A stretch of 64,000 nt of DNA from Ruminobacter amylophilus (GTDB lineage Bacteria > Pseudomonadota > Gammaproteobacteria > Enterobacterales > Succinivibrionaceae). The notes beneath the pieces were generated by a model that was not told where the DNA came from, did no database searches, and saw nothing but the letters and a program-made list of their open reading frames with translations. Every line of letters starts with the position of its first letter. Positions within the stretch are counted from its first letter, which is position 1. Shown piece by piece: positions 8,468 to 18,123 of this stretch. Both the position numbers and the translations under genes were made by a program. The stretch lies in assembly GCF_900115655.1 (NCBI RefSeq), contig NZ_FOXF01000009.1:1-64000 (forward strand), given 5' to 3'.

Positions 8468-9775
8468 TTAAGCTTTCAGTTTTTTCAGCAGTTCCTCGGC
8501 GGTAACAAAAGAACCGCATACCACCAGCTCGCTGTCTGAAGGCAGATCGCCGAGAGCGGCGGTATACGCCTCATATGCGGTATCATAGGTTCTGATATCA
8601 CCTTCAGACATGCCTGTTTTCAGAAGATTTTCCTTAACATATTCAGATGTTGAACCTCTTTCTCCCGGAAGAGAACAGATGTATATTCTGCTGAATACTC
8701 CGTTCAGCTCCTTGAGAGAACTGTATATATCCTTATCCTTAAGCATGCCTATTACGGCATATCTTGTTCTGCTTCCTCTCTGTCGCAGCATGCCTGCAAG
8801 ATATTTCATTGCCGGAGGATTGTGGGCGACATCCAGAATCACGGTAGGATTCTCTGAAATTATCTCCACTCGTCCGTGAAGTCTGGTGGTTCTGATTCCT
8901 TCAAGAAGTCGTGACAAATCAGGATTAAGTCCCATCTGTTCCATAATGAAAAGAGCAGCCGTAAGTGAAAGAGGCGCATTGATAAGAGGCAGAGCCGGTA
9001 CATGAACACCGCTTACGGTAAAAGGTTTAATAAGATTGAAGTGAGTACTGTCTGTAAACTCTACTCCTATTTCCTTTTCGAGACTTAACACAGCTGATTC
9101 AGGCAGACCGCGGTCCCTGACCTCCTTCATGATGGTGTTTCCGGCTTCATCACTTAAGTATCCGAGAAGAACACGGGCTGTTCCGGATTTTATGATACCG
9201 GCCTTTTCATGAGCGATTTCAGCTTCGGTGTTACCGAGAATGGCGCAGTGATCCATACCGATGCTTGGAATTATGGCGATATCACAGTCAATTATGTTTA
9301 CGGCGTCAAGACGTCCGCCCAGTCCTACTTCAAGTACAACAACCTGACATTCAGCCTTTTTAAACACATAAAAAGCCGCGAGGGTCGTATATTCAAAAAA
9401 GGTCAGACTGATGCCCGTAGCCTCTACCGCATCATAAACGGCTGAAAAAGCTTCACACAGGGAATCCGAATCCGCATTGACGGAATTAACGGCAATGCGT
9501 TCATTGAAATTCAGTATATGGGGAGATGTGTACAGACCGCATTTTATGCCGGAGGCGGATAGTGCCGAGGCAAGCATTGAAGCGGTTGAGCCCTTGCCGT
9601 TGGTTCCGGCAACGGTTACAACCCTGCTTTTCGGAAAAGAATCAACTCCCATGTAGGAAGCAACCTTTCTTATACGATCAAGTCCGAGTTCAATCCTGTT
9701 CGGATTGATTGCATAAAGATATTTTTCCCAGTCCTGCAGACTGACAGGTTTTACGGATAATTCACTGCTACTCAT
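8468..9775 (-). CDS. folC: bifunctional folylpolyglutamate / dihydrofolate synthase
   Basis: A 435-residue Mur-ligase-family enzyme. It joins glutamate to dihydropteroate to make dihydrofolate and extends the gamma-glutamyl tail of folates. The ATP-binding loop VAGTNGKGSTASML lies at about residues 55-68. Further family marks are LGGRLDAVNI and the His-containing DVAHNP segment near residue 317. Length fits E. coli FolC (422). It sits 139 bp downstream of accD and upstream of dedD, the usual gammaproteobacterial order. Confidence 0.94.
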   Translation of the reverse strand: MSSSELSVKPVSLQDWEKYLYAINPNRIELGLDRIRKVASYMGVDSFPKSRVVTVAGTNGKGSTASMLASALSASGIKCGLYTSPHILNFNERIAVNSVNADSDSLCEAFSAVYDAVEATGISLTFFEYTTLAAFYVFKKAECQVVVLEVGLGGRLDAVNIIDCDIAIIPSIGMDHCAILGNTEAEIAHEKAGIIKSGTARVLLGYLSDEAGNTIMKEVRDRGLPESAVLSLEKEIGVEFTDSTHFNLIKPFTVSGVHVPALPLINAPLSLTAALFIMEQMGLNPDLSRLLEGIRTTRLHGRVEIISENPTVILDVAHNPPAMKYLAGMLRQRGSRTRYAVIGMLKDKDIYSSLKELNGVFSRIYICSLPGERGSTSEYVKENLLKTGMSEGDIRTYDTAYEAYTAALGDLPSDSELVVCGSFVTAEELLKKLKA

Positions 9776-9814
9776 TTTTTAATCAAATCCTGTCAACAAT
9801 CAATATGAATGCAA

Positions 9815-9864
9815 GATGCGGGCAGTCATTTCCATGACTGAACATGGATTTGCCTGCCCGCATC
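9815..9864 (-). promoter_or_regulatory. alternative RNA hairpins between accD and folC
   Basis: GATGCGGGCAG (9815-9825) can pair with CTGCCCGCATC (9854-9864), 11 bp. Nested within it, CAGTCAT (9823-9829) can pair with ATGACTG (9834-9840). The two stems share the CAG segment, so they exclude each other in part. The element lies between the accD stop and the folC start and may be a terminator or processing site. Confidence 0.4.
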
Positions 9865-9914
9865 GTTTAAAAACAAACTTTTGCCGTATGAACCATGCTC
9901 ATACGATATGGTGA

Positions 9915-10787
9915 TTAGAGCTTCTTGTCTCCTGCCTTTTCATCAACCTTCATCAGTATGGAGATAATGTTGGCCAGACGGTCACGCATTTCACGTCTGT
10001 CGATAATCATGTCCACTGCCCCCTTCTTGAGAAGGAACTCAGAACGCTGGAAACCTTCAGGAAGCTTTTCACGTACGGTCTGTTCAATTACACGAGGACC
10101 TGCGAAACCGATTAATGCCTTCGGTTCAGCAACATTGATATCACCAAGCATGGCCAGTGACGCACTTACACCGCCCATTGTCGGATTTGTAAGAACACTG
10201 ATGAACGGAATACCTGCTTCAGAAAGCTTCTCAAGAGCTGCGGAAGTCTTGGCCATCTGCATCAGTGAGAAGAGAGATTCCTGCATACGTGCACCGCCGG
10301 AAGTGGCGAAACAGATCAATGCACGCTTTTCGTTAAGACATTCTTCAACTGCTTTAACAAAGCGGGCTCCCACAACAGAACCCATTGAACCGCCCATGAA
10401 GGAGAATTCAAAAGCGGCACAGACAACAGGCAGACCTTTAAGATTACCCTTGATAACAACCAGCGCGTCTTTTTCGTTGGTAGTCTTCTGGGCTGCACTG
10501 ATACGATCCTTATAACGCTTGGTATCCTTGAATTTCAGAATATCCTTAGGTTCAAGATTTTCACCAATTTCAATGAGATCACCATTATCAAGAAATCTTA
10601 AAATTCTTTCTCTGGCTGCTATTCTCTGATGATAGCCGCACTTAGGACATACATTCAGATTCCTTTCAAGTTCAGCACGGTATACCATCTGATCACAAGA
10701 TTCACACTTAGTCCAAATTCCCTCAGGAATATTGTGACGAACAGCCTTTTCCTTATTAGGAGTTATAATTTTTTCAAGCCAGCTCAT
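9915..10787 (-). CDS. accD: acetyl-CoA carboxylase carboxyltransferase beta subunit
   Basis: A 290-residue AccD, the beta subunit that with AccA moves the carboxyl group from biotin-BCCP to acetyl-CoA, committing carbon to fatty acids. The N-terminal four-cysteine zinc ribbon (Cys28, Cys31, Cys47, Cys50; CESC and CPKC) is intact. The crotonase-like core contains [20 protein letters not shown] and [16 protein letters not shown], both diagnostic. Length agrees with E. coli (304). It heads the accD-folC-dedD block. Confidence 0.96.
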   Translation of the reverse strand: MSWLEKIITPNKEKAVRHNIPEGIWTKCESCDQMVYRAELERNLNVCPKCGYHQRIAARERILRFLDNGDLIEIGENLEPKDILKFKDTKRYKDRISAAQKTTNEKDALVVIKGNLKGLPVVCAAFEFSFMGGSMGSVVGARFVKAVEECLNEKRALICFATSGGARMQESLFSLMQMAKTSAALEKLSEAGIPFISVLTNPTMGGVSASLAMLGDINVAEPKALIGFAGPRVIEQTVREKLPEGFQRSEFLLKKGAVDMIIDRREMRDRLANIISILMKVDEKAGDKKL

Positions 10788-11353
10788 TAAACAACCTTGT
10801 CAAATTCGTAAACAAATCTTAAAAATTTCGTCTATTATAATTCAATAAAACGGCAGTTGCACTCTATTTGTGATTTATACACGGGCCGTAACTTTAAATT
10901 AAGACTGACATCATTATTTTTAGTTCTTACGGTTAACTATTAACCAGTCAAAAACGCGTACTGCATCAAATATTTTCGTTCCTGCTCATACATTAACGTA
11001 CATTTGGACAAAACAGTAAGGAAAAACTCTTCATTATGAACAAAATGCGAAACTGAATGTTTCCACTTACCGGCATCCTCGCCAGCGAAAAAGACGTAAC
11101 GGCAGAAATACTTTATCACGGTTAAAAACGATAACTGGTTAACAAAAGAAAAACAAATTGAAGCATACCGTCCATTAATGAAAGATAACTCACAAAGTCC
11201 CAAAAATAACATGTGCTATCATTTCAAAATGCATAGGAATCAGAATTGTTTCTATTCTGTTCTGATTCCTATGAAAAACGCTGAAACAGAAGTCGCATGA
11301 GACGAAGCATACGTCCGACTGCGGATAAATAATAATTATTAAAGGATTTTTAT
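10788..11353. other. intergenic region between divergent accD and sstT
   Basis: A 566-bp region holding the promoters of two divergent genes. It contains the long hairpin at 11232-11273 and no convincing gene. A 90-codon minus-strand frame at 10940-11212 has biased, unstructured composition and no neighbour evidence. The sstT ribosome-binding site AAAGGA is at about 11341-11346. Confidence 0.5.
11232..11273. repeat. 14-bp perfect inverted repeat upstream of sstT
   Basis: CATAGGAATCAGAA (11232-11245) and TTCTGATTCCTATG (11260-11273) form a perfect 14-bp stem with a 14-nt loop, 80 bp before the sstT start. No U-run follows on either strand, so it is not an ordinary terminator. It may be an operator or an RNA leader element. 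Confidence 0.6.
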
Positions 11354-12703
11354 ATGGGCTCTATTATTGCGCTGTACAGAAAGACCCCGCTTATTATCAA
11401 ACTGGTTCTCGGTCTTGGTATAGGTGGTATGCTTGGTCTCTTGGCACCAGAACGGTTCATGTGGGTAAAGAATCTGGGGTACATATTCATAAAGGCTCTG
11501 GAATACACTGCTCCGATACTGGTATTCATACTTCTTATAAACGCAATCACCAATTCCCACATAGGTGAAAAAAACGGCAGTACATACGGACTCAAGCGAG
11601 TAATACTGATGTTCGTAGTCAGTGCCGTAGCCGCCTCAGTACTCTCAATTCTGGTATGTTCGCTTTACAAGGTATCGGTGCCCCTGCACGACAATCCGGT
11701 GGTGAGAGACATTACGGATAAATCACTGTTTACCACATTTATCAAGGAAATCGTCTACAATCCTATAGAAGCTCTCATTCACGGCAAGTATCTTGCCATC
11801 CTGCTGTGGGCTGCTTTCATCGGTATATTTGTGCGCCAGACTGAAGCAACAACAAAACAGGTTGTAAACGATCTGGCCGCCATAGCAACAAAAATCACCA
11901 GGGTAATCCTTGAACTGGCACCTTTCGGCGTAATGGGGCTGATGTTCCACGACATGACCTCTGCAACCTCATCATCAGGCACCTCTCTGCTGATGTACAA
12001 GGATCTGATTATTCTTTTCCTCGTAATATCCGCAATCATGTTCTTCATTGTCAATCCGCTGATTGTAATGGTTCTTACCAGAAGAAACGCATTCAGACTG
12101 ATGCCTGCTCTGGAAAAGAGTATCATCTATTCATTCTTCACCTGCAGTTCAGCAGCAAACATTCCTGTAAATCAGCAGATTGCCGAAGAAAAGAATGTAA
12201 CCAGACAGCTCAGTACCGTAGCCATACCGCTCGGTGCAACCATTCACAAGCCGGGATCAATCATCACCATCAACATGCTTGCCCTTGTAGCCCTCTTCAG
12301 CTACAACCCTGCGGCAGACATAACCGTCATGCAGTATATTGAACTCGGGATTGTTTCCGTTATATCCTCAGCATGTATTGCAGGCGTGGCAAACGGTTCG
12401 CTGATGCTCATCCCTATCGCATGCCGTATTTTCGACATACCGGATCATATGATTCTCAGCATAATTGAAATCAATGTTCTTCTGACCTTTATTCGCGATT
12501 CATTTGCAACCACCCTGAACAGCTCTTCAGACCTGCTGTTCACTCTGGCCGTAGATGAACGTCACAAGACCAATACTGATGCTCTTGTTGACAATATCAT
12601 CAATGCAAAGCACATCAAGCGCCGCGAAGAAAATGAAAATGCCATCAAAAAGGCTCTCAACGCATCTCAGAATACCGCTGCGGAAGAGGAATCAGACAAG
12701 TAA
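11354..12703 (+). CDS. sstT: sodium:serine/threonine symporter SstT
   Basis: A 449-residue member of the dicarboxylate/amino acid:cation symporter family. It imports serine and threonine with sodium across the inner membrane. The N-terminus with IKLVLGLGIGGMLGLLAP and the substrate-site segments SSAANIPVNQ and PLGATIHKPGSIITI match SstT closely. E. coli SstT is about 414 residues; this one has a polar, charged C-terminal tail of about 35 residues after residue 410 (many Lys/Glu/Asn). The ribosome-binding site AAAGGA precedes the ATG. A strong terminator follows, so it is probably monocistronic. Confidence 0.93.
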   Translation: MGSIIALYRKTPLIIKLVLGLGIGGMLGLLAPERFMWVKNLGYIFIKALEYTAPILVFILLINAITNSHIGEKNGSTYGLKRVILMFVVSAVAASVLSILVCSLYKVSVPLHDNPVVRDITDKSLFTTFIKEIVYNPIEALIHGKYLAILLWAAFIGIFVRQTEATTKQVVNDLAAIATKITRVILELAPFGVMGLMFHDMTSATSSSGTSLLMYKDLIILFLVISAIMFFIVNPLIVMVLTRRNAFRLMPALEKSIIYSFFTCSSAANIPVNQQIAEEKNVTRQLSTVAIPLGATIHKPGSIITINMLALVALFSYNPAADITVMQYIELGIVSVISSACIAGVANGSLMLIPIACRIFDIPDHMILSIIEINVLLTFIRDSFATTLNSSSDLLFTLAVDERHKTNTDALVDNIINAKHIKRREENENAIKKALNASQNTAAEEESDK

Positions 12704-12720
12704 TTCATACTAATGGATTA

Positions 12721-12756
12721 AAGGCTTTTAACAGAAATGTTAAAAGCCTTTTTTAT
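12721..12756 (+). terminator. sstT terminator
   Basis: AAGGCTTTTAACA (12721-12733) pairs with its complement at 12738-12750 around a GAAA tetraloop, followed by a T-rich run. It lies 18 bp past the sstT stop. Confidence 0.85.
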
Positions 12757-12917
12757 TGTTTTCCAGAAAACAGATCTATGAATAAACACAATATCTATCA
12801 CAAAAACCTATTAAAAAACTCAAAATTCTGAACAGTTTTCACACATTCATTCATAATTGTCCTTTGTTAAATAAAGTACAGACAATACTAGTTCAGCCCG
12901 TTAAAAGAGACTTCATC

Positions 12918-13949
12918 ATGGCATACTGCAAAAAATGTGGCACAACTTTAAAAAGTTTTCCTGAAATATGTCCATTGTGCGGAACACCTACCGGAATGCA
13001 ACAGCAGGTTGCAATCAGTTCGCCCCGTCTCTCCCGGACTCAACCAGACCATAAACTGAGCACCGCCAATCAAAAATACACGGATGAACCACAGAGAAGT
13101 ACTGAATCAACAATACCCAATCTGAACGGAAACAAAGAAAATCCAGACTCAGCCGTGAGAAATTCTGACGTTGATGACAGATTCTTCATCTATCCAGACC
13201 TGGATAATATCAGGGACAATCGTAAAAATTCCTTGTTCAATAATGAAGATTTCAACGAAGAGTACTCCAACGACGATATCACTGATCAATCCGCCCAAAA
13301 ACAAAAGAATAGTAACAAGATTTTTTCCGGTCATGCAGAAGAACAATACGACCTGCATGCCGTCAGGGACAGATTTACAGACAGTACGAAAAAAAATATA
13401 TTCGACAGACAGATAAATGAGTTCGACAGAGATCCGGTAATTCTTAAAATGCTTGGAAGTATCAGAGTATTAAGAATTTTCATCATTATGAATATTATAG
13501 CCGCCGTAATTCAGGTTACACTTTTCATGGCTGTAAATGTACTGACAGTACTTTACGGATGCTTTGCCTGCTTAAAAGCCGATCTGTATGCGCAGACATC
13601 CAATAATAACCTGCTGAAAAAGTTAACTTCACAGTGTCGGAGTTTATTTCTGTGGCAGTTATGTCTAATGATTCTATCTTCAGTGCTCTTCTACTTTTTT
13701 CATTCTCAGGACACGAAAATTGACGGTTTATTATTCTTTTTGCTGTTTCTTATTCATTTGGCTCTGTTCCCTATGGTTTTTGCCACTTACGCAAGAGCCT
13801 TTACACTGTATAAAATGTTAACGGCTATGAGATATATGTCTGATTTTTCAGAACTTATAGATATTAACTATAACTATACCCGTCATCTGTTAGTTTTTTT
13901 ATTGATAGTTTTTGGAAATTTTTTTACTCTATACCTGATTGTACGATAA
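12918..13949 (+). CDS. zinc-ribbon membrane protein, array member 1
   Basis: A 343-residue protein starting MAYCKKCGTTLK. This ATG, preceded by AAAAGAGA, is preferred over one 54 bp upstream because every array member starts at this motif. Cys4, Cys7, Cys18 and Cys21 make a zinc ribbon. Then comes a polar, Asn/Asp/Ser-rich linker of about 150 residues. Four or so hydrophobic segments follow at about 185-215, 243-262, 269-292 and 322-342. The stretch DPVILKML before the first segment is shared with member 2 (DPNLPRILKML). There is no C-terminal four-cysteine domain. I do not recognise a named family beyond a generic zinc-ribbon protein; function unknown. Confidence 0.8.
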   Translation: MAYCKKCGTTLKSFPEICPLCGTPTGMQQQVAISSPRLSRTQPDHKLSTANQKYTDEPQRSTESTIPNLNGNKENPDSAVRNSDVDDRFFIYPDLDNIRDNRKNSLFNNEDFNEEYSNDDITDQSAQKQKNSNKIFSGHAEEQYDLHAVRDRFTDSTKKNIFDRQINEFDRDPVILKMLGSIRVLRIFIIMNIIAAVIQVTLFMAVNVLTVLYGCFACLKADLYAQTSNNNLLKKLTSQCRSLFLWQLCLMILSSVLFYFFHSQDTKIDGLLFFLLFLIHLALFPMVFATYARAFTLYKMLTAMRYMSDFSELIDINYNYTRHLLVFLLIVFGNFFTLYLIVR

Positions 13950-14114
13950 ATATAAGACATATCATATATAATAGCAGAGATTTTTCATTTGGACGGAAAA
14001 TAACTGTTTTATCCTTCCTGCATAAAAGTTAAAGACCGTTACAGTGAATGCCGCCTGATGTCTGTCTTAAATTTACGGAGCAGACTTCAAAAGAGATTAA
14101 GATTGGAAAAGATA

Positions 14115-14897
14115 ATGGCTTATTGCAGAAAATGCGGAATAACTATATCAGAGAATTATAAGAAGTGTCCGTTATGCGGCAGTCCTCTTGAGCCGAATGT
14201 TCCCGCCAGTCTGAGTCAGCCGGGAGGACTGGAGAATTCAGACTCATCAAAAGAGACATTGACTGAAATTACAATTGAGAGCTATGTTCCTGATCATAAA
14301 AAGAAAAATCAGTTTGCTGGTCCGGATTTTCTTACAATTCCGGAAATTCTGGAATTAAGCAAGGACCCCAATCTTCCGCGCATTCTTAAGATGCTCAAAA
14401 TTATTACCACACTCATTACCATAAATATTTTTTGCTTTGTGTTCTTTATTCCGGTATTTCTGATAATCAATATTCCTGTAGCCGTTGCAGGATTCTTCAC
14501 CACCTACAGCATTTTTAAACTTGTAAGAAAATACCGCATCAGCAATTACAAATTCGTTCAGCATATCAGAGAAACCTTAATCGAATACGCAGCACAGTTG
14601 ATCATCATGATCCTGACAGCCTGCCTGCTGTATTTCTTTATCGAAATTCACAGGAGAGGCGATAATCATATAATCGCAGCGCTGTTGCTTACCGTGATGC
14701 TGAATATGTTTTTCATGCCGGCCCTGGCTCCTTTTTCATGGATAAACACTTTTAAATTAAAGGTAATTCTCAACACGGTTTATCTGAAGGTAAGATACAC
14801 TGATACACGTGTCCCCGGTGAATCCGTAATATTTATAGTCCTGACCTGCACTGCATCATGCCTTATAAACATGTTTCTGCTGATGTTATTCACTTAG
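14115..14897 (+). CDS. zinc-ribbon membrane protein, array member 2
   Basis: A 260-residue protein starting MAYCRKCGITIS. The ATG at 14115 is chosen over an in-frame one 57 bp upstream because it aligns with the other members and has GGAAAAG before it. Zinc-ribbon cysteines are at 4, 7, 18 and 21 (CRKC, CPLC). A linker of about 70 residues leads to four hydrophobic segments at about 94-130, 158-176, 185-208 and 237-259. The order and spacing of these segments resemble member 1, including the short loop after the first pair with a YSIF..VRKY.ISNY pattern. It ends at the last membrane helix without an extracytoplasmic domain. Function unknown. Confidence 0.8.
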   Translation: MAYCRKCGITISENYKKCPLCGSPLEPNVPASLSQPGGLENSDSSKETLTEITIESYVPDHKKKNQFAGPDFLTIPEILELSKDPNLPRILKMLKIITTLITINIFCFVFFIPVFLIINIPVAVAGFFTTYSIFKLVRKYRISNYKFVQHIRETLIEYAAQLIIMILTACLLYFFIEIHRRGDNHIIAALLLTVMLNMFFMPALAPFSWINTFKLKVILNTVYLKVRYTDTRVPGESVIFIVLTCTASCLINMFLLMLFT

Positions 14898-15023
14898 GAA
14901 TCGAAACTGCATTAACCGATAGAAAACTCAGCATCTTTCAATCTTGCCTGACCTGTCACTTTAATTTTTTGTCATACCCGCGATAATAAGCAGTATCTGA
15001 TTGAAACTCGGGATTGTGAAATT

Positions 15024-16361
15024 ATGGCTTACTGCAAAAAATGTGGTACAACTTTAAAAAAATACAGTGAATTCTGTCCTCTGTGCGGAGCTCCCACCGG
15101 AATGAATCCGGAAGATTTTTCGGAAAGCGAAAAAAATAAATCCGCCCATGATTCCTCCGGGAAACGGGGTTTCAGAGAATTCTATCAGAAGTCCTATAAA
15201 AGCAAAAAGACTGATGACGTCAGAAAATCAAAAGTGTCAGACTATAGCAGCGATAATATTCAGCAGACTGACTTTCCTCAGAAAAAACAGACATCACAAC
15301 CTGCATTTCAGGAAAAATCAGCTTCGCAGACCGTGCATCATGAAACACAGTCTCAGTCCGTTTCTGACAGTGGCAGATCATACAGTCGTACCGGCAGTGA
15401 TTATTCAAATCAGCCAAAAAATGAATATCAGTCTGTTTTTACCGAGGACCATACATTCTCCAGTATTGATGGCGTTACCTCACAGACCGAAGAGTCCGGA
15501 TACCATCAGCATTCTTTCAGCTCTGAACAATCCGGACATTCACAGAAAAAAGAAAATACCCGCATCTCTGGAGGCAGCAGTGATTTTCAGCAGACGAAAC
15601 AATGGGATAACGGGTACGGAGAGTTCAGTCAGAACACCGGTTACACCTCTGAATTCCAAGATGCTCAAACAGATTACTCACCCCGGTATGACGAACATAA
15701 CAGAATGAATCATAAAAACGCCGGTGCTGACAACACCTACCGCCGGCCGAATACCGAAAATCCTCACTACAATTATGTGCGTGCAGAGGACAGGGAAGAA
15801 TACGAAAGACTTCTTAAGGAAGACAGTTTTCGCAGGGAAGCCTATCGCCACCATCCTTACTTCAGAACAACCGTCAGCAAGTTTCAGACCCTTTCGTTAC
15901 TTATTATTTTTGATATATTATTCCAGTTCATTTTTCCGCTGTTTATTCTCTTTAATCCTTTTGTGGCGATATATGGATATCTGACGACAAATTATGCCTA
16001 CAATTTCATGAATTCAGGATATATCACAGAACTGCGTAATGAGGTCTGGATGGTAAAAAACTTTTTTATCGCCCAGATAGTACTCATGGCCGTCGCATTC
16101 CTGTGGATAATGATCCCTGATCAGAATCCTTTGGATACCAACAGTGCTCCTATAATCATTCTGCATATCATTCTGTATATTCTGACACTGATAAACTGGC
16201 TGAAGTGCAAAAAGCTTGCCAAAATATTAAAGAAACTTCAGGAAAAACCTGAAATAACCGAGCCGGAAAAAGGAGCCTTTGACGGCATTGTTATTCTGGT
16301 GATATTTATGGGATTTATTATTATTGCTTCAGGTATCATAGTACTGGCAGCAGGAGATTAA
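15024..16361 (+). CDS. zinc-ribbon membrane protein with long Ser/Gln-rich linker, array member 3
   Basis: A 445-residue protein with the same ribbon (Cys4, 7, 18, 21). It is followed by the longest linker of the array, about residues 25-260, dominated by Ser, Gln, Tyr, His and Asn and probably disordered. A charged segment then leads into four hydrophobic segments between about residues 287 and 445. The loop YGYLTTNYAYNFMNSGYIT after the first one resembles the corresponding loop of members 1, 2 and 4. No C-terminal four-cysteine domain. The ATG is unambiguous: the ribbon starts at residue 1. Function unknown. Confidence 0.8.
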   Translation: MAYCKKCGTTLKKYSEFCPLCGAPTGMNPEDFSESEKNKSAHDSSGKRGFREFYQKSYKSKKTDDVRKSKVSDYSSDNIQQTDFPQKKQTSQPAFQEKSASQTVHHETQSQSVSDSGRSYSRTGSDYSNQPKNEYQSVFTEDHTFSSIDGVTSQTEESGYHQHSFSSEQSGHSQKKENTRISGGSSDFQQTKQWDNGYGEFSQNTGYTSEFQDAQTDYSPRYDEHNRMNHKNAGADNTYRRPNTENPHYNYVRAEDREEYERLLKEDSFRREAYRHHPYFRTTVSKFQTLSLLIIFDILFQFIFPLFILFNPFVAIYGYLTTNYAYNFMNSGYITELRNEVWMVKNFFIAQIVLMAVAFLWIMIPDQNPLDTNSAPIIILHIILYILTLINWLKCKKLAKILKKLQEKPEITEPEKGAFDGIVILVIFMGFIIIASGIIVLAAGD

Positions 16362-16363
16362 AA

Positions 16364-16677
16364 GTGCCCGAAATCCATCTTGGAAGTAACAAACATGACA
16401 GTCTGTATATGTTGCGGGACAGCACTTATGATAATGACACTGTCTGTCCGAAATGCGGTAACCATATAAATGGTGACACGAATTCAGAAATTAAATAAAG
16501 AAACAACCTTTCCCCGTAAGAACTGACTGAAGATTCCGCCGTTTCCGACAAAACAATTCTGGACAGGCTTTATGCGGATCATGTAGACAGAACAGTTATA
16601 TGGAAGGCTTTACCTTCTTCCTAATGTGCGAAAAAATACGACTGTCTCTCAGTAGATCCCCAACACACTGTAAAATC
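16364..16677 (+). pseudogene. decayed array member (zinc-ribbon plus C-terminal remnant)
   Basis: This gap between members 3 and 4 holds a broken copy. An ATG at 16395 opens MTVCICCGTAL, the first half of the ribbon. The second half, DTVCPKCGN, follows in another frame that runs to a stop at 16496-16498. In the same frame as the second half, past two stops (16517 is the other), lies SDKTILDRLYADH, like DDDVINRLYTEY near the N-terminus of member 5. It then runs straight into TVIWKALPSS, a TAG-type break (TAA at 16622), and CAKKYDCLSVDP, matching the IWKASPKSS / CAEKTKCLEPDP end of member 5. So the membrane part is deleted, with one frameshift and three in-frame stops. Confidence 0.75.
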
Positions 16678-16678
16678 C

Positions 16679-16707
16679 GTCTGCCGGAAATTTCCGTTCC
16701 GGCAGAC
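16679..16707. repeat. 11-bp perfect hairpin after the decayed array member
   Basis: GTCTGCCGGAA (16679-16689) pairs with TTCCGGCAGAC (16697-16707) around a 7-nt loop. It follows directly on the remnant's last recognisable codon. No U-run, so it may be a leftover terminator-like stem or a small dispersed repeat; related CTGCCGGCAG stems occur at 5718-5744. Confidence 0.5.
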
Positions 16708-16847
16708 AAATCCGCTGCAAACAGTTTTTTCCGAAAACAAATCTTTTTTGCCACTTAAGCCTCAAATCCGCCATCTGATTATTGTCAACAGCGCACATGA
16801 CTGACAGAATAGCGCGATTTTTATATACAAACGGATACTGTAAAGCC

Positions 16848-17981
16848 ATGGCCTACTGTAAAAAATGCGGAACAACTTTAAAGAAAGTAACAGACTTCTG
16901 TCCTCTGTGTGGAGCTCCTGTAGGTGACTCTTTTAAAAATTCCGGCGAGAAAGAAAACAATAACCGGGCTGAAGAATCCGTTAAACATGATTTTCTCAAT
17001 AATACCGGGGATATCTCCGCAGATTATGAAGATTTCAATAATGATTCAGCGGACACCACTGATAATTCAGGTCAGTCTGAAATAGATAATTCATATACAA
17101 GAACTGAAGAATTTGAAAAGCTTGGGGAAAAATTTTTTAAACTGGATAAATTTTTTGATTTTTCTTTTCTTACCGCGCTGTTTCTGCCGCTTTTTTTCAT
17201 ATACTTTCTGGTGTTGTTCATATGTAACGTAATCCTGCACTGCAAAGCGTATAAATACCTCAAAGACAAACCGTATTCCCGCATGAGCAAACTGATTAAT
17301 GTGAACATATGGATGTTTGCCGTAATAATCATCCTGTTATTCGCTTATGGTGTAACGTTTGAAAAAGATATATTCACTGATTACATCTTGATTGAATTGC
17401 TTATAGTTTCGATTCCGGTTTATATCATACACAGCCACATTACCGAAATCTGCAGACAGTTCCGGGACAAGTCACCTGACACTGAATACAAAATAAAAAG
17501 CTTTATAAGCCATTTTGCAGAAGAACACACACTGACAGGATCTTTTGTCTCAGCAATCGTATTCGTTTATATGTTCCTGATCGTAGTATCAAATCTGGTG
17601 ATATTCGCTGTGATAAACTGCTTCAAATCAGAAGACTCGTTTACCACGAAAACTCTGCCGGGAATAAGTTTCGTTAAGACTCAGGTTGAATTATGTCTCA
17701 TACAAAACGGAGCCATGAACCATTTTGCCGCAGGAAAAGGTGTTCTGCTTGATACACCGAAAAACTGCAGAATACGGCACAAAAGAACTGACAGCTTTGA
17801 ATATTCTGTTGATAATGACGGGACTCTCAGAGTAAGTTTTGGTTATCCTGCAGAGACCGACTACATCATCACACCTTTGTACACAGACAATCCTGAAAGA
17901 AGATTTGACTGGATAGCATCTCCAATGTCCGGATGTGCTGCAAAATACAACTGCCTTGAAGCGGATCCGAATACGTTTTAA
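16848..17981 (+). CDS. zinc-ribbon membrane protein with C-terminal four-cysteine domain, array member 4
   Basis: A 377-residue protein. The start at 16848 (MAYCKKCGTTLKK) is chosen over one 66 bp upstream to match the array. Ribbon cysteines are at 4, 7, 18 and 21, followed by an acidic linker. The motif YTRTEEFEK (about 83-91) comes just before four hydrophobic segments at about 103-130, 150-169, 178-194 and 232-257. A C-terminal domain of about 110 residues then contains Cys283, Cys307, Cys363 and Cys369 (C-x23-C and C-x5-C). It ends in DPNTF. With the ribbon inside, the even number of helices also puts this domain on the inside, unless one segment is not membrane-spanning; side is uncertain. 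Function unknown. Confidence 0.82.
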   Translation: MAYCKKCGTTLKKVTDFCPLCGAPVGDSFKNSGEKENNNRAEESVKHDFLNNTGDISADYEDFNNDSADTTDNSGQSEIDNSYTRTEEFEKLGEKFFKLDKFFDFSFLTALFLPLFFIYFLVLFICNVILHCKAYKYLKDKPYSRMSKLINVNIWMFAVIIILLFAYGVTFEKDIFTDYILIELLIVSIPVYIIHSHITEICRQFRDKSPDTEYKIKSFISHFAEEHTLTGSFVSAIVFVYMFLIVVSNLVIFAVINCFKSEDSFTTKTLPGISFVKTQVELCLIQNGAMNHFAAGKGVLLDTPKNCRIRHKRTDSFEYSVDNDGTLRVSFGYPAETDYIITPLYTDNPERRFDWIASPMSGCAAKYNCLEADPNTF

Positions 17982-18123
17982 CACTGCTGAAGACTTTTGT
18001 CCAATCCGCAACGGCAAATCATGCCGGACAATTACGCCAACCGTCACAATATGAAAGATCGGCAGATGTATTCCTTTTCATTGTCTGATACCTTTTATTA
18101 TGGACATAAAACGGAGATCTGAT

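Noticed and set aside
10940-11212. 90-codon minus-strand frame between accD and sstT
   Set aside because: No ribosome-binding site, no motif or neighbour support; Cys/Phe-rich composition typical of chance frames.
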